62,995 nucleotides of DNA from an uncultured Ruminococcus sp. GTDB taxonomy: Bacteria; Bacillota; Clostridia; Lachnospirales; Lachnospiraceae. The position numbers and the translations under genes were made by a program. The stretch covers positions 1-62,995 of the forward strand of contig CAMMBV010000018.1 of assembly GCA_946494335.1 (NCBI GenBank). The letters are read 5' to 3'. Below, piece after piece: positions 1-8,462 of this stretch. The notes under the pieces are model-generated. The model worked only from the letters and a program-made list of their open reading frames with translations. It was not told the DNA's origin and did no database searches. Positions within the stretch are counted from its first letter, which is position 1; every line of letters begins with the position of its first letter.

Positions 1-68
1 GCCACAACGATTCTATAGAAAGGAGCTTTTTTCTGTCCCATTCTTCTTAATCTGATCTTTACTGCCAT
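1..68 (-). CDS. rpsP: 30S ribosomal protein S16, N-terminal part (cut by window edge)
   Basis: Only the first 22 codons and part of the next are inside the window. They read MAVKIRLRRMGQKKAPFYRI, the conserved start of ribosomal protein S16. The ATG at 66-68 follows a strong GGAGGT site at 76-81. It lies directly downstream of ffh, the usual Firmicutes order ylxM-ffh-rpsP, so it is probably the next gene of that operon. The rest of the gene lies to the left of the window. Confidence 0.93.
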   Translation of the reverse strand, partial: MAVKIRLRRMGQKKAPFYRIVV

Positions 69-105
69 CTGTTTCACCTCCTTACATGCTTTTTCTGTTA
101 ATGTA

Positions 106-1452
106 TTAAAAAGGAAGTTTAAATCCTCCTCTTTTACCGCCTCTTGTGCCCATCAGCTGGGGCATCTGTTTCATCATCTTTCTTGCCTGCTCAAACTGCT
201 TCACCAGTCTGTTGACCTCTGAAATGTCCACGCCGGCGCCCTTTGCAATCCTTTTCTTTCTGGAAACATTGAGAATATCAGGATTGGCCCGCTCCTTTGG
301 CGTCATGGAAAGAATCATAGCCTCTTTTCTGGCCATATCCTTTTCATCCACCATGCCTTCAAGGTCTTTCATCTTTCCGCCGATTCCCGGCAGCATATTC
401 AGCACGCTGGAAAGGCCTCCCATGTTCTTCATCTGATTCATACTTTCCAGATAATCGTCAAAACCGAACTGGGCCTTTTTCATCTTCTGTTCCATGGCCT
501 TGGCTTTATCTTCATCGATGCTCTCCTGAACCTTTTCGATCAGGCTCATCACATCGCCCATCCCCAAAATCCTGGATGCCATACGATCAGGATAAAACTG
601 TTCCAGATCTGAAAGTTTTTCTCCCATACCGACGTACAGAATAGGTTTTCCGCAGACTGCACGGACAGAAAGAGCTGCACCGCCTCTGGTGTCGCCGTCC
701 ATTTTTGTCAGGATCACACCGTCGATGCCGATTTTATTATTAAAGGTTTCCGCCACATTTACCGCATCCTGACCGGTCATGGCATCCACCGTCAATACCG
801 TAGTGTCTACTTCCACTGACTTTTTGATATCCGCCAGTTCATTCATCATATCTTCATCAATATGAAGACGTCCCGCCGTGTCCAGAAGCACCACATTGAA
901 CCCGTTTTCTTTTGCATACTCCATGGCTCCTCTGGCGATATCCACCGGTTTCTGCTTATCGCCCATGGAAAAAACTTCCACACCCTGCTTTTTCCCGTTG
1001 ACCTCCAGCTGCGTAATCGCTGCGGGACGGTATACATCACAGGCAACCAAAAGAGGTTTCTTCCCCTTCGATTTCAGCTTTCCGGCCAGCTTTGCCGCTG
1101 TCGTCGTCTTGCCGGCGCCCTGAAGTCCTGCCATCATAATGACAGTAACTGCACTTCCAGGCTTTAACGTAAGCTCCGTCGTCTCACTTCCCATCAGGGA
1201 AATCAGTTCTTCATTTACGATTTTTATTACCATCTGGCCCGGGTTCAGCCCATTCATAACATCCTGGCCCACCGCCCGTTCCTGTACAGATTTGATAAAC
1301 TGTTTCACGACCTTGAAACTGACGTCCGCCTCCAGCAAAGCCATCTTAACTTCCTTCAGAGCCGTCTTTACATCTGCCTCTGTCAGCTTTCCCTTGCTTC
1401 TCAGTTTCTTAAACACATTCTGCAGTTTTTCGGATAAACTTTCAAATGCCAT
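106..1452 (-). CDS. ffh: Signal recognition particle protein Ffh (SRP54)
   Basis: Ffh is the GTPase of the signal recognition particle. It binds 4.5S/6S RNA and hydrophobic signal sequences of nascent membrane proteins and docks on FtsY, which is encoded at 8463-9404. The 448 residues show the N domain, the P-loop GLQGAGKTTTAAKLA near residues 109-123, the DTAGR and TKMDG GTPase motifs, and a methionine-rich M domain from about 300 with a basic, glycine-rich tail. Length and architecture are normal. The gene starts 3 bases after the ylxM stop, so the two are translated from one message. Confidence 0.98.
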   Translation of the reverse strand: MAFESLSEKLQNVFKKLRSKGKLTEADVKTALKEVKMALLEADVSFKVVKQFIKSVQERAVGQDVMNGLNPGQMVIKIVNEELISLMGSETTELTLKPGSAVTVIMMAGLQGAGKTTTAAKLAGKLKSKGKKPLLVACDVYRPAAITQLEVNGKKQGVEVFSMGDKQKPVDIARGAMEYAKENGFNVVLLDTAGRLHIDEDMMNELADIKKSVEVDTTVLTVDAMTGQDAVNVAETFNNKIGIDGVILTKMDGDTRGGAALSVRAVCGKPILYVGMGEKLSDLEQFYPDRMASRILGMGDVMSLIEKVQESIDEDKAKAMEQKMKKAQFGFDDYLESMNQMKNMGGLSSVLNMLPGIGGKMKDLEGMVDEKDMARKEAMILSMTPKERANPDILNVSRKKRIAKGAGVDISEVNRLVKQFEQARKMMKQMPQLMGTRGGKRGGFKLPF

Positions 1453-1455
1453 GTG

Positions 1456-1800
1456 CTACAATTCCTCCAGAATCCCATTGGATATCTCTTCAATCTGTCT
1501 CATCAGCGATTCCTTTGATTCCTGGCCGCTGTTCCTTGTCAGGCTGTGAATCTGATTCACTTTTTCCCTGATACTGACAAATTTATGCACCAGATGCAGC
1601 TTCTCCTCATAATCCGCAAGTATCCTGCCGCATCTTTTAATCATATCATGCACTCCCTGCCGGCTGATTCCCAGATCCTGGGCCACCTCGCTGAGGGAAT
1701 AGTCATTGAGCACCACCGCTTCGTAAATCTGTCTCTGGTGCTCTGTCAGCAGCTCGCCGTAAAAATCATACAGTAAAGTCTGTTCCACTATCCTGTTCAT
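1456..1800 (-). CDS. ylxM: YlxM/p13-family SRP-associated helix-turn-helix protein
   Basis: A 114-residue protein with a sigma-70 region-4-like helix-turn-helix, visible as SLSEVAQDLGISRQGVHDMI around residues 34-53. YlxM proteins are encoded immediately upstream of ffh in Firmicutes and are reported to act with the SRP; DNA binding is possible but not shown here. The start follows an AAGGTGA ribosome site. A promoter with TTGACA and TATGAT lies just upstream, its -35 box overlapping the larE stop codon, so ylxM-ffh-rpsP can be transcribed independently of the lar genes. Confidence 0.92.
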   Translation of the reverse strand: MNRIVEQTLLYDFYGELLTEHQRQIYEAVVLNDYSLSEVAQDLGISRQGVHDMIKRCGRILADYEEKLHLVHKFVSIREKVNQIHSLTRNSGQESKESLMRQIEEISNGILEEL

Positions 1801-1817
1801 ATCGAATCACCTTTGCT

Positions 1818-1846
1818 ATCATACAACAGGCTTCCTTAGCTGTCAA
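1818..1846 (-). promoter_or_regulatory. Sigma-A promoter for ylxM-ffh-rpsP
   Basis: On the minus strand TTGACA (1846-1841), a 17-base spacer and TATGAT (1823-1818). The TGA stop of larE (1845-1843) lies inside the -35 box. Confidence 0.8.
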
Positions 1847-2673
1847 GTGTTTTTTCTTGACTTCTGTTCATCCATGCTTCCGGAGCGAAATCCCTCCAGA
1901 TCCAGAGTAATATAAGAAAACCCCATTTCCTTCAGCCGGCTGCATATCTGATGTGCTTCTTTTATCAGCTTCATAAAATCCTTCCGGTCCACCTCCAGCC
2001 GCAGGATTTTGTCGTGAAGCCGCAGCCGTACGTTGCGAAATCCCAGCTCTCTGACATAGGTTTCTCCCTCGTCGATCTTTTTCAGCAGCTCTGTATCAAT
2101 CCGGGTTCCATAGGGAAGTCTGGTTGCAAGACATGGGGCGGAGGGTCTGTCTGCCGCAGGTATTCCCATTTTTTCCGCCAGCATTCTCACTTCCCTTTTG
2201 GAAATACCTGCTTCCCGCAGAGGACTTCGGATTCCCAGTTCCTCCACCGCTTTCATCCCCGGGCGATACTGTCCCTCATCGTCATGGTTGGTTCCTTCCA
2301 TAACCGCTGAAACTCCGCTTTTCCGTGCAAAAGCCAGAAGTTTTTCAAAAAGCATTTTCTTACAAAGATAGCAGCGATCCGGCGGATTCTCCAGAATACG
2401 CGGCTCTTCCAGTTCGTTTACCCGTATTACCTGATGTTCCGCCCCCAAAGCGCGGGCCGATTTTCTGGCATAATCAATATCCGCCGCCGGATGAAGAACC
2501 GTATCAAAAGTAACCGCCGTAACTTTTGTACCGTGCTTTCTGGCTGATTCAACGGCCATCTTCAGAATCAGACTGCTGTCCACGCCGCCGGAAAAGGCCA
2601 CGCAGCAGTCCTGTGCCGTCAACTCATCCATCAGCCGTTCCAGCTCTTTTTCTTTATTCTCCAAAAAGTTCAC
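1843..2673 (-). CDS. larE: LarE, sulfur insertase for nickel-pincer cofactor synthesis
   Basis: LarE is an ATP pyrophosphatase-family enzyme that adenylates pyridinium-3,5-biscarboxylic acid mononucleotide and turns its carboxylates into thiocarboxylates. The PP-loop SGGVDSS lies at residues 28-34. Three cysteines are notable: C101 and C104 in RCYLCKK, and C181 in APCLATRLPYG. The last matches the sulfur-donor position of classical LarE. The CxxC plus third Cys pattern matches LarE enzymes that use a [4Fe-4S] cluster rather than sacrificing a cysteine (family knowledge; cluster inferred). The GTG start at 2673 lies inside the end of larC, giving a 20-base overlap and likely translational coupling. 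Confidence 0.92.
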   Translation of the reverse strand: MNFLENKEKELERLMDELTAQDCCVAFSGGVDSSLILKMAVESARKHGTKVTAVTFDTVLHPAADIDYARKSARALGAEHQVIRVNELEEPRILENPPDRCYLCKKMLFEKLLAFARKSGVSAVMEGTNHDDEGQYRPGMKAVEELGIRSPLREAGISKREVRMLAEKMGIPAADRPSAPCLATRLPYGTRIDTELLKKIDEGETYVRELGFRNVRLRLHDKILRLEVDRKDFMKLIKEAHQICSRLKEMGFSYITLDLEGFRSGSMDEQKSRKNT

Positions 2674-3829
2674 CGGCCTTTCTCAGTGCATTTTGATATA
2701 CCCGCCGAAAACTCTCCCCTCTCACCTGTGCCGCTTTTTTTACATCTTCATATTCCGGATAAGCGTACACCCGGTGATTCTTATAGCATACCTTGATGCC
2801 GATGTCTCCGTATTCCGTTGGGATGCGCTCCATCCGCCGTTCCAGCACACTGCGGCCGCACCGGTACCTGCGGATTCCAATGGTGGTGGACTCCTGGAAA
2901 ATAAGATTTTCCGCCCGTTCCGCCGTATCATCACCGCATATTACCTGCATCAGATAGCCCGGCCTGTTTTTTTTCATGTAAGCCGGCACAAAGACAACAT
3001 CCTTCACGCCTGCCGCAAACAGCTGCTCCTGAAGGAATCCCAGCTGCTCTCCGGTGCAGTCGTCCACATTACTCTCCAGCACCCACACGTCCGACTCTTT
3101 TTTCACCTCGCTCACCAGCATGGCTCTGAGTATATTGGCGTGATCAAAATCCTTTTCCCCGGCTCCGATCCCCACCTTTACAATCTCCATCTCCGCTGGC
3201 AGTTCCCTGGTGCGAAGAGCCGCCGCAATGGCTGCGCCTGTAGGAGTAATCATCTCACCTTTCGTATCTGTCAGGGACACCGGAAGTCCCCAGGCGGATA
3301 TGAGCTCCGTCACTGCAGGTACGGGAACCGCCATCCAGCCGTGCTGGCACTTTACGCTTCCGCAGCCCTCCCGCAGTGTTCCTATGGCCGTCTCCTTTAT
3401 GCCAAGGCTGCAGATACAGGCAGCGGTTCCCACAATATCAACAATGGAATCCACCGCCCCCACCTCATGGAAATGAACATGGTCAGCCGGTGAACCGTGT
3501 ACCTTTCCTTCCGCCCGGGCCAGTATATGAAAAATTTTCACAGCCAGTTCCTTCACCGGCCTGTCCATGGAGGATTCCATAATCATATTCTGTATGTCCT
3601 TATATGTCCGGTGGGGCTGATGGTCCTCTCCCACCTCCACATGGAAAGTCATGCTGTCGATCCCTTTTTTCTTCGTTCTGCCGGTGATCATCTGATAATG
3701 ATCAAGGGGAAGTTTTTCCACCTGCGCGCGCAGATACCTTTCATCAGCTCCCAGATCCAGAAGCGCCGCCACCGTCATATCTCCGCTGATTCCGGAACCG
3801 CCTTCCAGATATAAAATGTTTTCCGTCAT
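2654..3829 (-). CDS. larC: LarC, nickel insertase for nickel-pincer cofactor
   Basis: LarC inserts nickel into the dithiocarboxylated pyridinium mononucleotide in a CTP-dependent reaction, giving the NPN cofactor of lactate racemase-type enzymes. The 391 residues contain the N-terminal GGSGISGDM motif (10-18), a histidine-rich stretch HVHFHEVGAVDS (118-128) suited to metal binding, and the C-terminal ESNVDD region. In Lactobacillus plantarum larC is split into two frames joined by a programmed frameshift; here both halves are one uninterrupted frame. It begins two bases after larB, with its GGAG site formed by the last larB codons. Confidence 0.95.
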   Translation of the reverse strand: MTENILYLEGGSGISGDMTVAALLDLGADERYLRAQVEKLPLDHYQMITGRTKKKGIDSMTFHVEVGEDHQPHRTYKDIQNMIMESSMDRPVKELAVKIFHILARAEGKVHGSPADHVHFHEVGAVDSIVDIVGTAACICSLGIKETAIGTLREGCGSVKCQHGWMAVPVPAVTELISAWGLPVSLTDTKGEMITPTGAAIAAALRTRELPAEMEIVKVGIGAGEKDFDHANILRAMLVSEVKKESDVWVLESNVDDCTGEQLGFLQEQLFAAGVKDVVFVPAYMKKNRPGYLMQVICGDDTAERAENLIFQESTTIGIRRYRCGRSVLERRMERIPTEYGDIGIKVCYKNHRVYAYPEYEDVKKAAQVRGESFRRVYQNALRKAGELFGE

Positions 3830-3831
3830 AC

Positions 3832-4590
3832 TTACTCCTTACTCTCCGGTTCCGCCATCCGGTTCATCTGTGCCGCCAGATACCCCGCGCCAAACCCATT
3901 ATCAATATTGACCACCGCCACTCCTTCAGCACAGGAATTCAGCATGGTCAAAAGAGGGGCGACTCCTTTAAAGCTGGCTCCGTACCCCACAGAAGTAGGA
4001 ACCGCAATCACAGGACGCTCCACCAGTCCGGCCACCACGCCGGGAAGGGCCCCCTCCATGCCTGCCACTGCTATCACACAGTTGGCTGCGCGTATATCTT
4101 CCATTTTCGATAAAAGGCGGTGGATTCCTGCAACTCCCACATCATAGATCCGAACCACACGGCACCCGAAATACTCCGCCGTAACAGCAGCTTCCTCCGC
4201 CACCGCAAGATCCGATGTACCTCCTGTAAGGACAGCCACACAGCCCCATTTCATGGGCTTTTTAAATTCCAGTCGCAAAATCCCGGCGTCTTCCTCATAG
4301 ATGAGCCCCGGAAAATCATCTTTTATGGCCTCATACTGCTGGCGGGAAGCTCTTGTCCCCATCAGGTTTTCTCCACGTTTAAAAAAGACCCGGTAGATCT
4401 CCCGCAGCTGTTTCACTGTTTTTCCCGCGCAGTAGATTACCTCTCCGAATCCGTTTCTCAGACTTCGGTGATGATCGATTTTAGCACAGCCGATATCCTC
4501 ATAGGGAAGCTTCACAAGCTCTTTTTGAGCTTCCTCAATGGACAGGGTCCCGTCTTTTACCTGTTCCAATAATGTATGTATATCCATCAT
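3832..4590 (-). CDS. larB: LarB, NaAD carboxylase/hydrolase for nickel-pincer cofactor
   Basis: LarB carries out the first step of NPN cofactor synthesis, carboxylating the pyridine ring of nicotinic acid adenine dinucleotide and cleaving its phosphoanhydride. The C-terminal half is PurE-like, with TGGTSDLAVAEEAAVTAEYF, the VAGMEGALPGVVAG stretch and the PTSVGYG loop. The open frame extends 25 codons further upstream, but the ribosome site AGAAGG sits just before the tandem ATGs at 4590 and 4587, so the protein starts MMDIHTLLEQ or MDIHTLLEQ. It is the first gene of larB-larC-larE. No larA substrate enzyme is in the window. Confidence 0.94.
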   Translation of the reverse strand: MMDIHTLLEQVKDGTLSIEEAQKELVKLPYEDIGCAKIDHHRSLRNGFGEVIYCAGKTVKQLREIYRVFFKRGENLMGTRASRQQYEAIKDDFPGLIYEEDAGILRLEFKKPMKWGCVAVLTGGTSDLAVAEEAAVTAEYFGCRVVRIYDVGVAGIHRLLSKMEDIRAANCVIAVAGMEGALPGVVAGLVERPVIAVPTSVGYGASFKGVAPLLTMLNSCAEGVAVVNIDNGFGAGYLAAQMNRMAEPESKE

Positions 4591-4612
4591 TTCACCTTCT
4601 TTTCCTTCCGCT

Positions 4613-4642
4613 ATTATATCATCTATGGTACAATATTGTAAA
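4613..4642 (-). promoter_or_regulatory. Promoter for larB-larC-larE
   Basis: Minus-strand TTTACA (4642-4637), an 18-base spacer and TATAAT (4618-4613), 23 bases ahead of the larB start. On the opposite strand TACAAT at 4629-4634 could be the -10 of the divergent DUF362 gene, although its -35 is weak. Confidence 0.65.
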
Positions 4643-4646
4643 CTTA

Positions 4647-4662
4647 TATGCCTGACGGCATA
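4647..4662. promoter_or_regulatory. Candidate operator palindrome between larB and DUF362 gene
   Basis: TATGCC TGAC GGCATA is a perfect 6-base inverted repeat with a 4-base spacer. It lies just upstream of the larB -35 and between the possible DUF362 -10 and its ribosome site. The regulator is unknown. Confidence 0.45.
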
Positions 4663-4682
4663 CATTCACCAAGGAGGTATTT

Positions 4683-5789
4683 ATGAATCCATCAAAAGTA
4701 TATTTTACCAATTTGAGAACTACTATGAAATCTAACCGGCAGCAAAAACTGGCCAGACTGATTAAGGCTGCAGGCATAGATCAGATCTATTTTGAAAAAC
4801 GGTATGCTGCCATCAAAATGCATTTCGGAGAACCGGGAAATCTGGCATTTCTGCGCCCCAATTATGCCAAAACGGTGGCTGACATTGTTCGCGAGCTGGG
4901 GGGACGTCCTTTCCTGACAGACTGCAACACCCTGTACGTGGGCGGCCGTAAAAACGCCCTGGATCATTTAAACAGCGCTTACGAAAACGGCTTTTCTCCC
5001 TTTTCCACCGGCTGCCATGTGATCATAGCCGACGGTCTGAAGGGAACAGACGAAGCTTTAGTTCCCGTAAACGGCGGCGAACACGTAAAAGAAGCCAAAA
5101 TCGGCCAGGCAATCATGGACGCAGATGTTTTTATCTCTCTCAATCACTTTAAAGGCCATGAATTCACCGGTTTTGGCGGCGCGCTGAAAAACATAGGTAT
5201 GGGATGCGGTTCCAGAGCCGGAAAAATGGAAATGCACAGCGCCGGAAAGCCCTTCGTCAAAGAACGCAAATGCGTGGGCTGCGGTCTCTGCACCAAAAAC
5301 TGCGCCCATGAAGCCATCACCATCACCGACAAAAAAGCCTCCATCGATCATAACAAGTGCGTGGGCTGCGGACGATGCATCGGCGCCTGTCCCCAGGATG
5401 CAATCCGGGAAGCCTCTGATGAATCCAACGATATTCTCAACAAGAAGATCGCAGAGTATTCCAAGGCCGTACTGGATGGAAGACCCCATTTCCATATCAG
5501 CCTTGTAATTGATGTTTCCCCTTTCTGTGACTGCCATCCGGACAACGATCTGCCCATCATTCCCGATGTGGGCATGTTCGCCTCCTTTGACCCGGTAGCC
5601 CTTGACATGGCCTGTGCGGATGCCGTAAACCGTCAGCCCGTTATGCAGGGAAGCATGCTGTCTGAAGTGGACCACACCGGTCATGATCATTTTAGCGCCA
5701 TCAGCCCGGAAACCAACTGGATAGTCTGCCTGGATCACGCTGTCAAACTGGGACTTGGAACCAAAGAATATGAATTAATCGAGGTCTGA
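4683..5789 (+). CDS. DUF362 domain protein with two [4Fe-4S] ferredoxin motifs
   Basis: A 368-residue protein: a DUF362 fold surrounding a bacterial-type double ferredoxin module. The two CxxCxxCxxxC motifs are at C197/200/203/207 and C226/229/232/236, enough for two [4Fe-4S] clusters. No signal peptide or membrane segment is visible, so it is cytosolic. DUF362 proteins have no established reaction and are usually annotated as Fe-S centre or ferredoxin-like proteins. The start is fixed by AAGGAGG 5 bases before the ATG. It is divergent from the lar operon over a 92-base shared control region and overlaps the 3' end of the convergent MATE gene by 15 bases. Confidence 0.88.
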   Translation: MNPSKVYFTNLRTTMKSNRQQKLARLIKAAGIDQIYFEKRYAAIKMHFGEPGNLAFLRPNYAKTVADIVRELGGRPFLTDCNTLYVGGRKNALDHLNSAYENGFSPFSTGCHVIIADGLKGTDEALVPVNGGEHVKEAKIGQAIMDADVFISLNHFKGHEFTGFGGALKNIGMGCGSRAGKMEMHSAGKPFVKERKCVGCGLCTKNCAHEAITITDKKASIDHNKCVGCGRCIGACPQDAIREASDESNDILNKKIAEYSKAVLDGRPHFHISLVIDVSPFCDCHPDNDLPIIPDVGMFASFDPVALDMACADAVNRQPVMQGSMLSEVDHTGHDHFSAISPETNWIVCLDHAVKLGLGTKEYELIEV

Positions 5790-7127
5790 TATACCATTTG
5801 TTTCTTTCGTACTTTTACCATAAATAAACCAGGCCGCAGCCGCAGTCAGAAGCTCTGCCGCCCAGAATGCATGCCAGACTCCTGCCGCGCCCAGAAAACG
5901 GCTCAGTAAAAATGCCGCCGGTATGATAATCGCTGTGTACCGCAGAAGCGAAATCAGGAAGGAAGGGAATCCTTTTCCCAGCCCTTCCAGCGCACCGGCG
6001 GACACAACGGAAACGGCAGAGGGCACAAATCCCATACATATGATTCTAAGCGCACTTGCACCCGCTTCTTTTGTCCCGGCGCTCTTGGTAAACAGTCCCA
6101 TCAGTGCATCCGGCATCACCAGACATAATATCGTACCCGCCGCCATGATAAGTGCAATACAGATCAGGGTTGTCCGGTATATTTTTTTCACTCTTTTATA
6201 TTCCCCAGCTCCATAATTATATGCAATCAGAGGTCTCATGCCCTGTATCAGTCCGTTGGCCGTCTGATAAAGAAGGGACTGCAGCTTATAATATACTCCC
6301 AGCACCAGGACATAAAGCTGGGAAAAGGGCGCCAGTATGGCGTTCAGCGCTGATATCAGCAGAGAAGGCAGCGCCATATTCAATGTTGCGGCAATCCCCA
6401 CAGAATACATATCCCGGCATATTCTTTTATCCGGCCGCAAATATTTTCCCGATATTTTCACGTTGATGGGGCTGAACCGATACACAAGCAGATAGGCGAT
6501 CAGCGTAGCCGCCTGCCCCGTTCCCGTAGCCCAGGCAGCTCCTTCTATGCCAAGCTGAGGAAAAGGCCCGATTCCAAAGATCATCAGCGGATCCAGTATG
6601 ATATTGAGCACGCAGCCCAGCAGCATGCACAGCATGGAAACCGTCATCCTGCCCACTGCCTGAAAAAGCTTTTCAAAGGAAAGACACAGGGATATTATAG
6701 TCGCATAACAGAAAATAATGGTAGAATACTGAAGTCCATAGCGGATAATTTTCCGGTCGTCTGTGAACATGGCCAGAAATCCCGGCATAATCAGAATGCA
6801 GATAATATTCAGCACAATACCGTGAAGAAAGTTAAGGGCGGTTCCCTGAGTGGCCGCCATATTAGCTTTTTTATTTTCCCCGGCTCCCAGCATCCGGGCT
6901 ATCACCGCGTTGACGCCCACGGAAAAACCGATACAGATCGCATTAACCAGATTCTGTATGGGAAACACTAAAGACAGCGCCGTCATGGCATCCTCACTGA
7001 TCTGTGCCACAAAAATACTGTCTACAATATTATAAAGAGAATTCACCAGCATAGATATCACCATGGGAATTCCCATCGTCATCAAAAGAGGCAGCACCGG
7101 CCTTTCTTTCATATATGTCTGATCCAT
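5775..7127 (-). CDS. MATE family efflux transporter
   Basis: A multidrug and toxic compound extrusion family antiporter of 450 residues with about 12 hydrophobic segments in two homologous halves. Early signature residues are visible in PLLMTMGIPMVISMLVNSLYNIVDSIFVAQI. MATE proteins export organic cations or other small molecules using a Na+ or H+ gradient; the substrate cannot be told from sequence. The frame is open 18 codons further upstream, but the ATG at 7125-7127 has the AGAAGG site and gives the conserved N-terminus. The C-terminus overlaps the convergent DUF362 gene. Confidence 0.93.
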   Translation of the reverse strand: MDQTYMKERPVLPLLMTMGIPMVISMLVNSLYNIVDSIFVAQISEDAMTALSLVFPIQNLVNAICIGFSVGVNAVIARMLGAGENKKANMAATQGTALNFLHGIVLNIICILIMPGFLAMFTDDRKIIRYGLQYSTIIFCYATIISLCLSFEKLFQAVGRMTVSMLCMLLGCVLNIILDPLMIFGIGPFPQLGIEGAAWATGTGQAATLIAYLLVYRFSPINVKISGKYLRPDKRICRDMYSVGIAATLNMALPSLLISALNAILAPFSQLYVLVLGVYYKLQSLLYQTANGLIQGMRPLIAYNYGAGEYKRVKKIYRTTLICIALIMAAGTILCLVMPDALMGLFTKSAGTKEAGASALRIICMGFVPSAVSVVSAGALEGLGKGFPSFLISLLRYTAIIIPAAFLLSRFLGAAGVWHAFWAAELLTAAAAWFIYGKSTKETNGISDLD

Positions 7128-7158
7128 TTTGTCACCTTCTGTCCTTATATATTTTGTC

Positions 7159-7204
7159 AAAAAGACGGCGCTGCAAAACAAGAGATCCGATGTTTTACAA
7201 CGCC
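7159..7204 (-). terminator. Intrinsic terminator after ilvA
   Basis: A minus-strand hairpin with GGCGTTG and AAAACA arms closing on TGTTTT and CAGCGCC, followed by GTCTTTTTG. It ends the ilvA message before the MATE gene. Confidence 0.65.
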
Positions 7205-7218
7205 TGTTCTGTCACTGA

Positions 7219-8430
7219 TTACAGATTTGCGCGAACCAGCCGCGGCTTATATCCTTTTTCCTCCAGGGCTTTGACGATACTGTTTTTATGCTCTGTGCCA
7301 AAAGCCTCCAGTGTAATTTTAAGTTCCACGGCAGCATTTCGGTTTATGCTGAAGAACTGATTGTGATCCAGCTTGATGACATTTCCCTGCTGCTGCGCTA
7401 TGATCTGAGAAACCCGCACCAGTTCCCCTGGCTTATCCGGCAGAAGAACGGATATGGTAAAGATTCTGTCTCTTTGAATCAATCCGTTCTGTACCACGGA
7501 GGACATGGTAATCACATCCATATTTCCGCCGCTTAAAATGCATACCACTTTTTTATTTTTCACCTTCAGATGTTTCATGGCCGCCACTGTCAGAAGACCG
7601 GAATTTTCCACAATCATCTTATGATTTTCCACCATATCAAGGAATGCTACGATCAGTTCCTCATCTTCCACCGTTATGATATCATCGATATATTTCCGGA
7701 TGTAGGGAAAGATTACCTCTCCCGGCGTTTTCACCGCCGTGCCGTCCGCGATGGTTCCCACGCCCGGCAGCGTGGTCACTTTTCCGTTTTTCAGCGAAAC
7801 CTGCATACAGTTGGCGCCCGCCGGCTCCACTCCCACCACTTTGATATTGGGATTGAGCATTTTTGCCAGTGTGGACACTCCCGTTGCCAGTCCGCCTCCG
7901 CCGATGGGTACCAGAATATAATCCACCAGAGGCAGCTCCTTTACAATTTCCATGGCAATGGTTCCCTGACCCGTTGCCACTGCCGGATCATCAAAGGGAT
8001 GGATAAAAGTATATCCATTTTCCTCCGCCAGCTCATATGCCTTCTCGCAGGCTTCATCATAGACATCTCCGTAAAGCACCACCTCAGCGCCGTAGCTTTT
8101 TGTCCGGTCCACTTTGATAAGAGGAGTGGTGGTAGGCATTACAATCACCGCTTTTACTCCGAATTTTTTTGCGGCATAGGCGACGCCCTGGGCGTGATTC
8201 CCGGCAGATGCCGTAATCAGCCCTTTCTTTCTCTCCTCTTCTGACAGGGTGCTGATTTTATAATAAGCGCCCCTGATTTTGTAGGCTCCTGTCACCTGCA
8301 TATTTTCCGGTTTCAAATATACCTTATTGCCGGTGGCGGCGCTTAGGTAGTCGCTGTAGACCAGTTTTGTCTCCTGCGTAACCTGTTTTACAATTTCTGA
8401 AGCCTCTTCAAATTTATCCAGCGTTAACAT
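7219..8430 (-). CDS. ilvA: Threonine ammonia-lyase (PLP-dependent) with C-terminal ACT-like domain
   Basis: Deaminates threonine to 2-oxobutanoate and ammonia, the entry to isoleucine synthesis, or threonine catabolism. The 403 residues hold the fold II PLP domain with lysine 51 in the TGAYKIRGAYY context, the SAGNHAQG substrate loop and the phosphate-binding GGGGLATG loop. From about residue 320 an ACT-like regulatory domain follows (FTISVLLPDKPGELVRVSQI). This short single-ACT form is shared by biosynthetic and catabolic enzymes, so the pathway direction is not certain. Isoleucine/valine genes (ilvN, ilvC) are elsewhere in the window. Only 32 bases separate it from ftsY upstream. Confidence 0.93.
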   Translation of the reverse strand: MLTLDKFEEASEIVKQVTQETKLVYSDYLSAATGNKVYLKPENMQVTGAYKIRGAYYKISTLSEEERKKGLITASAGNHAQGVAYAAKKFGVKAVIVMPTTTPLIKVDRTKSYGAEVVLYGDVYDEACEKAYELAEENGYTFIHPFDDPAVATGQGTIAMEIVKELPLVDYILVPIGGGGLATGVSTLAKMLNPNIKVVGVEPAGANCMQVSLKNGKVTTLPGVGTIADGTAVKTPGEVIFPYIRKYIDDIITVEDEELIVAFLDMVENHKMIVENSGLLTVAAMKHLKVKNKKVVCILSGGNMDVITMSSVVQNGLIQRDRIFTISVLLPDKPGELVRVSQIIAQQQGNVIKLDHNQFFSINRNAAVELKITLEAFGTEHKNSIVKALEEKGYKPRLVRANL

Positions 8431-8462
8431 TTTCTCATCTCCTGTATCCCTTATCGCTTATT

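Noticed and set aside
2693-3493. Plus-strand open frame of 266 codons
   Set aside because: It is antisense to larC, whose product is clearly recognised; the translation has no family feature.
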